Shown here one piece after another: positions 21,181-31,766 of a stretch of 64,000 nucleotides of DNA. The DNA is from Platanthera guangdongensis (Eukaryota > Streptophyta > Magnoliopsida > Asparagales > Orchidaceae). The notes under the pieces were generated by a model. That model was given only the letters and a program-made list of their open reading frames with translations. It searched no databases and had not been told where the DNA came from. Position numbers and translations under genes: made by a program. The first letter of the stretch is position 1. Each line of letters begins with the position of its first letter. The stretch lies in the NCBI GenBank assembly GCA_039583875.1, contig CM077167.1, positions 152,723,010 to 152,787,009 of the forward strand, given 5' to 3'.

Positions 21181-21784
21181 GGGAGAGGAGGAGCCTCCCC
21201 CTTCCTTCTTACGGGTTGGGACTAAAATCTCATAAATAATGTGTGGCCAAGCTTCTCCCAGCTATAGGCACATGTGGCATTCCATTATTGGACAATTGTA
21301 CCTCCTAAAAAGCCTAGTCTAGGATATAGAGCATGTAAAGGAATGGGAGAGAAGGAGAAAGAGAGGGTGGCCTTGATCTCTTTAAGCCCAAGCCAATCCT
21401 CTTTGCTAAAATTTAAGGCTCATATAGGGTTAATATTGGGCCCAAGGGTGATCTATATGAATGGCATCAAGTGAGGTTTGCTTGAGAATTAGAACTCCTT
21501 AAGGAAAATTATATCTTTAGTAAGTTTGACTAAAAGTCAACCATGGGGTGGGTCCACATGTGGGTCAAAGTCAAAGTAGGTCTAAGTCATCAAGTGACGT
21601 GCCAAAGTTGGAGTATTTTAGTAGCACTGGCGTATGTACGCTTTTTGGTACACCGTAAAGCTTGTTTTGTCCAATGTTCACCCAATACCGTCGAACTCAA
21701 GCCCAACCAACTCTGTTGATCTCATATTGACCACACGAGTCAAATGTAACTAACTGGGGTCAAATCCGAGTTTAATTACTTAAT

Positions 21785-22255
21785 ATTCAAAAATCGTGCA
21801 TCACAACGCACAACAGAACTCAAAATGGTCATATTCACCGTAAGGCTTCAGATTGCAACGTAATGAGTTCTAATGCATTCTTATCGACTAAAAGAATCCA
21901 TAGGACTTGACAGAACTCAAATCGGAGTTCTCTAGCTTGATAATCAAAAATCTCATTTTCGTGACATTCTACGAGGAACGGTCATATTCACCATATGACC
22001 AAGGAACTCAACAGAACGAGTTCCAACACACTCGTATTAACTATACGAGGTCATAGGAACTGATGAAATTAAAATTGGAGTTCTCTAGCTCAATATCGAA
22101 ATTTTTCGTATTTGCGACATTCTACGAGGAACAGTCATATTCACCATATGACCTCGGTTTGCAACAAAACGAGTTTGGTTGCACCCGTACCAGCTATACG
22201 AGTCCAAAACAACAAATAGAACTCGAATCAGAGCTCATTAGCTCAAAATCCCCAA
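21785..22255. repeat. Tandem repeat in unit B (about 125-bp period, three copies)
   Basis: Three degenerate copies share GGTCATATTCACC, CTATACGAG, GGAGTTCTCTAGCTC and GACATTCTACGAGGAAC blocks in the same order. Confidence 0.8.
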
Positions 22256-22359
22256 AATAGGGTTATCTCCTACCCCTTATGAGTCTCGTGTAGAGGTTCA
22301 GGTCACTTTTATTGGGTCCACTAGGGTTCTAGTGACCCAATAAAAGTCGGGATGTTACA

Positions 22360-22985
22360 AAATGAAGTATAAACTTCATAAGGAATCCTTTTCAGCAAAA
22401 CACTTAAAGGTAGCCCTTGTCTACTTACCCATTTGGCATGTGTGACATGGACTCTCTTTAATGCTCTTAATGCTGGGGCATCACACACTATGTTGTGAGA
22501 AAATAACATATTTATAATTTTGAAATTAATATGTATTAATGTCTTCTGCCATTGGTCACAGAGAGGCGCACTATATTTTGCCTAAAAGCACACTGGTATA
22601 GAATTATCTAAACAGAGAAAATTTAAGCAGAAAATATTTCTACTCTGAATGACTGTTAAGATTGTCTCCAAATTAGCTAACGATTTTATTAGAGACTTGT
22701 CCTTATAGAACTCAATGATATAGTTTTTATCATATATTGACTTACGCTTATCAGATTATGCTGTAATCCTTCAACATAAGCCATGTCTGTGAAACAGACA
22801 ATATCGTTGGACATCGTACTGTAGCCTTTAGTGATTACCCTGTCAGACCCTCCAAAGATAACTTTTGGACCATCTTCGACTGGGGTAAATTCTAGTACTA
22901 GGCTTCTAGTCACAGTTATAAGCCGAGAGCATCCACAGTGCAAATTCCATATTGGATTTTGTTGGCCTATGGACATACCTGCAAT
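22360..22985 (-). pseudogene. Copia 3 protease C-terminal part and GAG-pre-integrase
   Basis: Minus strand. WNLHCGCSRLITVTRSLVLE (22945-22880) is a decayed copia protease active-site block in which DSGCSRHMTG has become HCGCSRLITV. GPKVIFGGSDRVITKGYS and AYVEGLQHNLISVSQ follow. Near 22450-22370, CHTCQMGK-stop-TRATFK is the zinc segment before integrase. The coding then stops at unit B and resumes at 17440. The active-site Asp is replaced by His, so this copy cannot encode an active protease. Confidence 0.78.
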
Positions 22986-23986
22986 CAGAAATCATTTTCC
23001 CTTAGGAACCCAAATAGATTTGGGTCCTTGGTTCCTTGTTAGTTTAACACCACTTAGAAAATTAATGTTGTGAGTGGTCGGTCTCACATTATTAACTCAT
23101 GGAGTTTCAAGTTTTACCGGATGAAACCAACAATCTATGGCAGAGTGACCAATCTTGCTGCAACAACAAGAGTCAAACTTGTTGCACCTTCTCTTGTACA
23201 AATTTCCTTTCCACCAAGAGCTTTTCCTCTAGCTCATCTAAATACTTCTCCTTTTGACTTAGCAGTTCAGCAGAGCATTTTAGTTCCTCTTTCAAAGAGT
23301 GAACTTCATTTCTGGGAGGAGTTAATTCTGCAATTTCCTCCTTCTGGCTTGATTCCACTACCTTGATAGAAGCAATCTATATTGATTTCTTTTTGACTAC
23401 CATGCAACATTTGTCAAAGGATTTCAAAAGTTCTTAATGCCGAGCCATTAAGTTAGATTCATCTTCTTCACAAGAATACTCTTCATGACCATTAGTAGAG
23501 GTTTTTGATTTATAGAGCATTGTGTGAGAGTTTACCTTCCCATGGAATTGAGAGTCGTCTTCTTCCACATCTAATTAAGCCATTGGCCCGAAGTAAGGTT
23601 CTTCATTTTCAGAGCTTGACTCACTTGAGTCACTTTCGCTAAGTTTCTTGGACTTCTTTGCAATGAAGCTCTTCTCTTCCTTCCTCTTACCTTTGAAGGA
23701 TCTATTGTCTTCTATCTTGGATCCTTCCTTCTTCTTATACGGACACTCTGCAATCACGTGTCCTGGCTTGTTACAATAATAACAAACTATGTCAGAGGAA
23801 GAATGTTTATTCGGTTTAGATTTATACTTGTCCTCTCGGTTGTATCTTTTCTTAGACCGATCACCGTCACGATGTGATCTTCTGAAGTCCGAGGAGGAGG
23901 ACTGATTTTTCATTTGCCTCCTCTTGCTAAGCAATCTTTTGAATCGCCTTACAATGACACCAACTACGAGTTAGTTGCCACCATAA
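22986..23986 (-). pseudogene. Copia 3 gag, central and C-terminal parts
   Basis: Minus strand. RRFKRLLSKRRQMKNQSSSS (23960-23900) leads into a basic linker and the CCHC knuckle CYYCNKPGHVIAEC (around 23795-23750). Then come Ser/Glu-rich sequence ending YFGPMA, and a Leu/Glu/Lys-rich coiled coil (23358-23173; LKEELKCSAELLSQKEKYLD). The layout equals copia 2 gag. About 230 codons between this part and the gag start at 43285-43420 are missing, more than the insertion of unit C explains. There are many stops between blocks. Confidence 0.8.
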
Positions 23987-26900
23987 TATAACGACCCTGC
24001 CGGTAAGCATAATTATTCACACAGCCAATAAAAGAAGAAATAAAACAAGTCCGCGCATCACATCATAGATATATAAATACTCAAATAAAGGTCCACATGA
24101 CATAAATGAAAGAGTATAAGTAATAGGGCGTATGACTAGTACATGAATATCATATATATCACTCTATCTCAACAAACAACGCGGATGCTAAACTATATGA
24201 TCATTAACCTGACGTCGGGTAGTAGTAGCGGTAGTGCGTGGCTCTGGCTCCTCTGATCCCGATGTATTAATCTCTGGCTCCGCCTGGTCGAACTGCTGCG
24301 GTGTCTCCACGTGTCCCTAAAATGATGTGGTCAAACGACCGTCAATCAAAGTAGACTCAACTGCTTCGTCCCCGCCTCACCCCCAGCAACTCCTAGGCAC
24401 CGCACATGAGGAAGAAAGTGGAGGACCAATAATAGCAGAATGTATAAGTAGGTGATAGTAGTAGTATATATATATATAATTTTCTAGCAGTTTTATATCA
24501 GTATGAACAATAATAAAAGTAAATAAGTATAATAAGAGGAGCTAAGTAAAACTAGTAAAGCAACTACACTGCCATCACATAAGCATATCTTAACATATAT
24601 GAATGCCAACACAAACATATAAGTTAATGTTTCTGAAATAGTAACTCTTCATATAAAAAGGCTTATACAAATTTATATGATGAGGATCTGCATGTGCGTA
24701 TGCTATTTCATGATATGCAATGCAATGATTATTACATAACTCACATACACGACTATGCCCATAGACCTTTCATGCATCCGCACTTTTTGGAGGAAGCCAA
24801 CCTCTCAGGTACCAACTGTCGTGGCTCACGGTTGTAATGGAATGAGTGTCTCCACTTCTAGGTGGGTAGAAACACTACCAGGCCTAGACCTCTCATACAC
24901 TTCAATGCTAAGAACACAACAGCAGAGCCCCTGTGTACTCTTGTTACTAACTACCAGTCTTCTGTGGTTGGGTGTGCTATTAGGGGACAAATTCCTCCAC
25001 TTCTCGGTATAAACATCCCACTGGTCTCCCCAAATATGTACACTTTGCACCATAGTTACCATACTTCCATCGGTATGCTGACTGGAAAAGTACTGAGTGA
25101 CCCACCACATAATCACAAATCAGGTATAACAATACCCTTCAGAGCCTCCAGCTCACGTGACCAACCCGTCGTGATATCGACTAACAACCCGAGCCACCAG
25201 CTCGTAGGACTGGAAAGCCCTATATCACTCCAACCCGCACATGGGTTAGATTGCTATAACATTATATAATCCTATAAGACTATTCTATTCTAAATTTCGG
25301 ATTACTTAGCGATTTATGGTTAACCTTGGACTTCTTGAGGTCTACCCTGTGAAGGGCTCGCAGCGGTACTAGGAACTTTGATGGGTTGAAGCCCATCGCT
25401 CACTTCCTCAAGTAACTTAGTAATGTTATGCTACCCTTAATCAAATCCACTCCCAGGGTTACTAAGTGTGTGACCTCTCCAAAGTATGAACTGCTGAAAA
25501 CACTAATTTTCCAAAATTGTTAAATGTAGACCATATGATCTTGTATGTGTGTATGAATAGAAATCCTCCAAACACTTGGCCCTAGGCCCTAAGATTATTT
25601 CTTGAGACCTATCATGATATCTTAGACTTAATTCCAGAGATTTATAGTTTTCCTAAAATAATCTGCAATTATTATAATTTTCCCAAATTATTGCTACATG
25701 TGATTTTAAACATGAAGTGACAATTTTGTTCATCAAACCAGCAAGATAAAATTATCCTAACATCACCTTGAGTAATAATGGCTCTAGACCAAATTTCACA
25801 TCATTCCAATAAAATTTGATATTTAATTTCTAATTATAAATATAACATCCACTATGTCATGTTACACATGAAATAGTATAAATATAAATCAAATAATTCC
25901 AGAAAATTTACTGGAATTTATAAATGATAAATAATTATTAATCAAATAACTCAATTTGAGCACAACTATCTCAATAATATAGAATGGACAAAATTGGTAA
26001 TTATAACTGCAACCCTAAGATTATGACCTTCAAAAATTCAAATTTAATTTATCCATTGTTTATCATACAAAATTATCGCTATTGGCAAGGTTTCATAATT
26101 TTTACAGCTATTTTAGTCACCCTAATTTCACTAATACATTCGCATAATAAAAATACCAATTAATTCATTTACTATGAAAATCAACTCCAAATGTTCTAAA
26201 ACTTTTTGAGGAGGTGTTACTTTCACTAAATAATTGTATGTATAAAATTTCATAGGATTTGACCAAGCCAATCCTGCCAAATTCACCAGATACACATTTT
26301 TGCCTAAATGCACACCACATCACACACAACATGACAACCTCCATGTGGGATTAATCAACCTAAATGGGTCCAAAGGACCTGAAATTTTTACCAGGCCCTT
26401 ATACCTTCATAATGAACCTCTCACCAAAATTTGTGATTAAAATAATTATTATTCTTCAAAATATTCTATTTATATGAAAAATCACATTTTTCCTAAAACC
26501 ATAGGAAACCTTTGACCAGAAATTCCCATTTTTGGATTGTAGGTTTATCTATGGTATATTCTTACATGCCGCAAATTGCAAGTCAATTCCCTTAGTCAAT
26601 TAAAAGATATTATGGATGTAGTGACTGTCGTACCCTAATGATCAATCCGACAAGAATTGCCCTACAGGAAGCTACAATGATCCAAATGACTTGACTTCAA
26701 TTTCTAATTAAAGTAGACTCACAGAGATACCTTTTTAATGTTGGGTGCCTTTCATGGTTCAGCCCCTAAGCACCTCCTTTTTCTGATTTAAAAGGCGCAA
26801 AGTAAAGGAGAAATATAATATATAATAATTAATATTAATCCAAATCAACGGTGGTGTTTTCGTCTTCCTCCTCTAGCCAAGGGGCGGGATCCACTCGACC

Positions 26901-27340
26901 TGTAGATTTTCTACGTCCATTTGTCGGCCATCCAGCCACTTCCTTGCCCAGCTACCGCCACAACCACCTTCATTGAGGTGGTGGCTATTGTCCGATGATG
27001 GTTTGGCCGCCAAAAGTGGTGGTTTCCGGCGAACCCACCACCATGACATTTTGAAAAAAATTTCCATTTTTCTCACATTGGATTGGGCCCTGTTGAGCCT
27101 GATTTCTCTCTTATTGGATCTATGATACTAGCACAAAGGTGGAGGAGGAGAAACATGCCTGATTTCGGGCTTGGATGAGCCAACTCCAGCGGGTGGCCAT
27201 GGTTTTTGGCATTTTCCGATGAACCTCTCCCGATCTCGATTCTCCACCAAAAGCTTTGATGTAAGAGTCGATTTTGACTGCCAAGGAGCTTCTGAAGGTG
27301 ATGAAAGGATCTAATTGAGCTTTGGGTGCTCTATATAGGA
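23987..27340 (+). mobile_element. Unit C, left part: D-family LTR-like sequence inserted in copia 3 gag
   Basis: It begins TATAACGACCC, probably a mutated TGTAACGACCC. Blocks such as CTCCTAGGCACCGCACATGA, CTGTGAAGGGCTCGCAGCGG and the adjacent TACTAGGAACTTTGATGGG match units D and D' in order, so C belongs to that LTR family, in the D' orientation. A GC-rich block precedes the TATA-like CTATATAG at 27331-27338, exactly where solo LTR D is inserted. The sequence continues at 42806. No coding domain is seen. AT-rich stretches at 25600-26800 hold nothing I can name. A TA dinucleotide run lies near 24465. Confidence 0.65.
27331..27338 (+). promoter_or_regulatory. TATA-like box of unit C, interrupted by D
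   Basis: With D and one copy of its TAGGA duplication removed, the sequence reads CTCTATATAGGAGATCC, a good TATA box. D inserted into the last bases of it. Confidence 0.5.
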
Positions 27341-29628
27341 TGTAACATCCCCCCAAACATCCTTTTACCCCCCTCAAATCCCTACCCTAGTTTAGGGCAC
27401 AGCGCCCAATATTTGGGTTTAGGCAATCAAAACACCTCACAATAACTTGAAACTTGGGCAGGGCATTTCTATGATAAAAAAGCCGTAAAATAATTTTGGT
27501 GGAATATTTGGACTAATAAAATCAGTACTTTCTTTATAACCCTAGCTATGTCCTTAAGTTTATTTTTCTTTTTATGATATTTATGACCACTGAAAAGTTG
27601 TGAAATTTAGTATTTGGAAGTTTTACATCATGTTAGTTCCCTCTGCATTTTTATTGAAATTTTTAGATATTTATTTTAAGTACTTGTTTTATAATTTATA
27701 AAATGTGGATTACTATTCAAAAATAGAAGTGGAGCCCAAAATTGCTATGGAAATTATGAAACTTGGTCAGTGAGTGTTCTATGTCAATGTGTAGGCTCTG
27801 GAATTTTCTCATAATTTTTAGGTGATTAGAAACATTACTTGCTTCACAAAGTTATAAATTTGGAAGATTACTTTTAATCAGATTCAGAGCCCCTCATGTA
27901 TTGGAAAAATTGTAAAACTTGGTTAGAGTTAGTTTTATATCATTATCTATTTTCTGGAATTTTGTTATAATTATTAGATGAATTTTTACAGTACTTGCTT
28001 CAATAACCAATGGTTATGGAATTATTGAATTAAAATTAAATTAAGGGTTACTGTTCACTGGATAAATTGGGAGAGTACCTCTAGTGTGTTTTTAGGCCAT
28101 GATGGTATTACTGAATTTTTATCATAATTTTTAGAACAATATTGCTGGCCTTTGCTTCTTAAAGTGGTATTATTAACTTTATGTTCTAAATTATGGATTT
28201 GTGGCCTAAACAATTCTGAAAATTCTTAGACCTTGTATTTATTGTAGAAATGTTACCTATTATTTATCATAGTTTTGTGGTAGTATGTTATTGATTTAAA
28301 AGTGCATTTCATGTTCAAAGTAGGGAATCCAGAGTCTTAGGGTAATTAGAATGAATGCCCAATTAATTAGGAAGATTATGAAACTCTGGAGTTAGTCTAA
28401 ATAGTTCATGGTAGATTCCCAGTAATTGTTTTGGTTCTGTTGGATGAGTAAATGGAGTACCCCTTAGTGGGAGCATCATATAACTTAGCACGGTCTACAT
28501 ATAATACATAGAATTGAAATAGGCTAACTCGGAGAACTTGAACACACTTAGGGGAGCCACACTGAAATAAAAGAGAGGATTGGTCAAGGGATGGAATCAA
28601 TAATATTAAGTGCCTTGCGAAAGGTAACTTTGGGCATAATCCCATCGTAGTTCCTAGTGCCTTCAAGAGCCCTTCATGGGGAATACCTTGGGCAGTCCCA
28701 GGCTAACGTAAATTTTAGGGATAATATGGACAAGAGTAACCTCAATAATACCTCCACCTTGCACTCACACTTGTACACGTGGTGAGACAAATTAGTAATG
28801 AATGGATAGCATAGACCCATGGTCGATGAGCTTACTGGTAGAGTTAAAGGGACTTGGAACTGTTTTGGTAGTACGGGGAGCTGTATTCTCGAGGCCTAGT
28901 TTTTAGACTTGATGGTTTTGTGAGCTGGGGGCTCGGGGATTTAGGTGAGGTATAATATACAAGCTTGCATGTGCATAATAGTGGTGGGTCCTCGGTATTT
29001 GACGATCGATCACACCGTCATCGGTACGTTGACTCGGGGAGACTAGCTGGTTTGCTAGGAAGAGTACGGAAATATACGAGAGGGGCTAGGCTGGGTAGTG
29101 TGATTACCAGTCTAGGAGTGGAGAGGCCCAACCCACTGTCTCTGTTGGCCACGACGAGAGGCTCCTGAGAGTTTAGCTAACTCCAAACTAGGGAACTAAA
29201 GGTCTGTGCGCATAGAGTTGTGTGTGTGTGTTGCACTTGAATGTTCATTCCCTAGCATACTTGCATGTCATAGCATAGTCACTGCATTTAACCCCTGACA
29301 CCTAACGTATAAATTGGTATGGGATAGTTTATACGTTAGGCCCTGTAGAACGACCCCTTGGTCTATAGGGGTAATCCCTATAAATCAATGGTTACTGAAT
29401 TAGTATTTGTATAGTTCTTACTTTCAATTCTTCATTCTTACCTTACTACTCTGCATTACCATTTATTCATTAACTCCTGCTGCACTTTTAATGTTATAAC
29501 ACTCCTATTAGGATAGTTGTCATCTGCTCGATTACGCGCTGCTATTTGGTCCTCTTTTTTACTTCCTTTCGCCCGGTGCCTACGAGCCACGGGTAGAGGG
29601 GTGGGGGATTGTTGACTAAGTCTATTTT
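27341..29628 (-). mobile_element. Solo LTR D, left part (continues at 42354-42800)
   Basis: D starts TGTAACATCCCCCC at 27341 and ends GGGTCTTACA at 42800. The 5-bp duplication TAGGA lies at 27336-27340 and 42801-42805. After removing copia 2 the LTR is about 2.73 kb with no coding sequence, so it is a solo LTR left by recombination. Compared with C and D' it lies in the opposite orientation; blocks such as CCCATGAAGGGCTCTTG (minus strand, near 28670) align in inverted order. Its AT-rich half (27500-28400) holds nothing further. Confidence 0.85.
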
Positions 29629-30632
29629 TGAAAGAATTGGTTTCAAGATGTTCTAAACACCTATAGGAGGGGGGTGAATAGGTTCAATTCTTTTTCTTAT
29701 TTAGGCAGATAATTCTATCTAGTGCAACAATGTATTCAGTAGAAAATATAACACATCATTCACATACACATCATTCACAGATTGCACACCAGTTTTATAG
29801 TGGTTCCCAAAATGATGGGTACATCCACTTTCCCCCTTCGCCTATCTAGTAGTGTACTAGATTCGGCCAAACTTCCTTCCTTCTTCTCAGATCTGCAGAT
29901 CTTAAAGATCAGAACCAAGAATGGTTCCTACAACTCAGAGTGAGTCCACACTCCTACAAATCAGGCACAAGCCCTACCGCAGCCTCTTTAACAGGCCTAC
30001 AACTCAGAGTGACTCCCCACTGCTATAACTCAGGCAACAGCCCTACCTCAGCCTCTTTCATAGGCCTACAACTCAGGGAACAGATTCCCCTACCTCAGGC
30101 ACTCAGCCCTACCTCAGCCTTTATAATTTAGGCTTACAACTCAGAGTGACACCCCACTCCAACACTCAGAACTATTACAGATCCTACAAGAATTAATGAT
30201 GAGAATTTGTTGATATCTTCAACTAGATTGAGAGAAAATTGGTTGAAGGCTTCTTGATCAGTTCTTGATAGAACTAATTTCTTTAGGATCAACCTGACTT
30301 AGCTTTCTTCAATGCTTCTTGAATATGAACACAGTAGGGTTGATCTTCTTGATGTTAGGGTTGACCTTCAATCTGCTTCCTTCAGAAATCAATCTGAATT
30401 ATTCAGGCAGACTGTTTAGAATCAACCTTCACTGGATGAGAACTTCTCTCCTTCTGTTTTTCTCTCTCTACAATCTGTTGACTGTTTCTTTCTCTTCTTC
30501 TGGATTCTCAATCCTTCAGAGATTATAATTGATTGGCTTGATTAACTTCTCTTTGTTCTGTAAGTGTTGTTCTTGAAGTTGTTGTTCACTTCCCTTTTTT
30601 CTCTTCACTTTCTGATTGTTGAGAGCGCATAT

Positions 30633-30642
30633 CTATTTATAG
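30633..30642 (-). promoter_or_regulatory. TATA box in copia 2 3' LTR
   Basis: The minus strand reads CTATAAATAG in CCTATAAATAGATATG, downstream of the U3 palindrome array. The same box is present in the other LTR at 41519-41528. Confidence 0.75.
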
Positions 30643-30789
30643 GCTTCATCCATGGTAACCGGCTGTTCCAGTTCCAAACTGTCTTCTGACACCTCTGATA
30701 GATGTGACTGCAATGTCAATTATGACAGCTATCAAGTCTTCACTTGTATTACTTCAGCCTTCATTGAACTTTGACTCAGCAACAGATAA

Positions 30790-31312
30790 TGTCGACTGAA
30801 TTCTTCATATGTGTCGACACACATAGTCCATGTATCGACACAAGTCTTGTTGTTGTCGACACAACTTCTGTGGAATGTGTCGACACAAGTTCTGTGTGTC
30901 CACACAAACACTCCTTGTCTTGACAAAGTTGGTGTCAACAGAATTCTGGTGTGTGTCGACACAAGTTCTATGTGTCGACACAGTCGTTGTCGACAGAATT
31001 CTGGAATGTGTCGATAGCTTCTCTGTGTGTCGACACAGGTCTGATAATGTCGATACAAGTCTAGCCCTTAGTGTCGACACAGCATTGTCGACAGATTTTC
31101 TATGTGTCGACACAATCTGGCCCTTGGTGTCGACACAGCATTCTCAACAGATTTTCTGTGTATCGATACAAATTCTGGATGTCGACACAATGTGGCCCTT
31201 GGTGTCGACACAGCGTTGTCGACATATTTTCTGTGTGTCGACACAAGTTCTGTGTTTCAACACAATCTAGCCCTTGGTGTCGACAAATCCATTCCCACGT
31301 GTCGACACTTGT
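30790..31312 (-). repeat. GTGTCGACAC palindrome array in copia 2 3' LTR
   Basis: About 25 copies of TGTGTCGACACA or close variants (GTCGATAC, GTCAACAC, GTCGACAG) occur about 20 bp apart on average, with irregular spacing. Most variants differ by CpG to TpG or CpA. The SalI core GTCGAC is common to all intact units. It lies in U3, upstream of the TATA box. Confidence 0.95.
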
Positions 31313-31448
31313 ACTTAGAAAATTTTCTTTTCCATTTTATTAACCTACACATAATAACTCAATACAACATCAAATACAACTTGATGCATATCATTGAGTT
31401 AGGTGAGGCTTCTCTAAATCTGGTACACATTTTCAAATGTACCCAACA

Positions 31449-31466
31449 ATCTCCCCCTATTTGGAG
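31449..31466 (-). other. Polypurine tract of copia 2
   Basis: The minus strand reads CCAAATAGGGGGAGAT directly before the 3' LTR. It primes plus-strand DNA synthesis. Confidence 0.85.
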
Positions 31467-31766
31467 AAGTCATAACCCTTAGTAAATGATGTACATCACT
31501 TATAATAAAATTAACAATATGATGTATAAAAACAATCACTAACAGGGAAACAAATGAACAAAACAAGTAAATAATATTATCACAGAACATGATATAACAA
31601 TAACAAGCATGAATCATTGTTTTGTTTAAAACTTCACAATAGTTTGTTGACAATAGATTACATGGAGGTTAAAACTAAAAATTATAATGTTTTATAATCT
31701 AGTCAATCTATCCTAAGGCTGATCAGGCTCCTTGATCACTATGCCTTTTCCAGACTGGATCTTTGC
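31467..31766 (-). other. Noncoding stretch between copia 2 third ORF and polypurine tract
   Basis: About 300 bp of AT-rich sequence in which I see no gene or further signal. Confidence 0.5.

Larger units (their letters stand above)
17441..22359 (+). mobile_element. Unit B: long LTR-like insertion (solo LTR or non-coding element) in copia 3
   Basis: This 4.9-kb block separates two adjoining parts of the copia 3 integrase region. Its ends are TGTTTAAGACCC (17441) and GGGATGTTACA (22359), resembling the ends of D-family LTRs. The target duplication is unclear: ATATG on the left and AAATG on the right give one mismatch if the ends are drawn slightly differently. No coding domain is visible. It holds four tandem-repeat blocks and a GC-rich block with a TATA-like TTTTATAG (21173-21180) on the plus strand. 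A solo LTR is my first guess, and a non-autonomous large element is the alternative. Confidence 0.6.
29629..31448 (-). mobile_element. 3' LTR of copia 2
   Basis: In element orientation it starts TGTTGGGTACATTTG at 31448 and ends ACCAATTCTTTCA at 29629. It contains a palindrome array in U3 and a TATA box at 30642-30633. Imperfect tandem units with TCCTACAACTCAG and CTACCTCAGCCTCTTTC occur at 29930-30150. Confidence 0.95.

Noticed and set aside
20694..21240. GC-rich ORFs on both strands as a host gene
   Set aside because: Both strands are open because of base composition; no domain is recognisable and the place corresponds to the promoter-proximal block of the LTR-like unit.
22321..22509. Minus-strand 62-codon ORF at the edge of unit B
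   Set aside because: The recognisable protein (CHTCQMGK) is in another frame; this frame crosses the insertion boundary and is accidental.
24755..25269. ORFs around 24.8-25.3 kb
   Set aside because: They lie in D-family LTR sequence, and the equivalent positions in D and D' are not open.
28965..29168. Short ORF in solo LTR D
   Set aside because: It is not conserved in D' and has no recognisable product.
30790..31312. Regularly spaced short palindromic repeats resembling a CRISPR array
   Set aside because: Spacing is irregular, spacers are repetitive, and the array lies in a plant LTR next to a TATA box.
30732..31482. Overlapping ORFs with CVDT, VSTH or CRH repeats in several frames
   Set aside because: They are translations of the GTGTCGACAC array in all frames; no codon bias, start context or homology supports them. 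The same applies to 41538-42360, 49666-50448 and 56823-57590.
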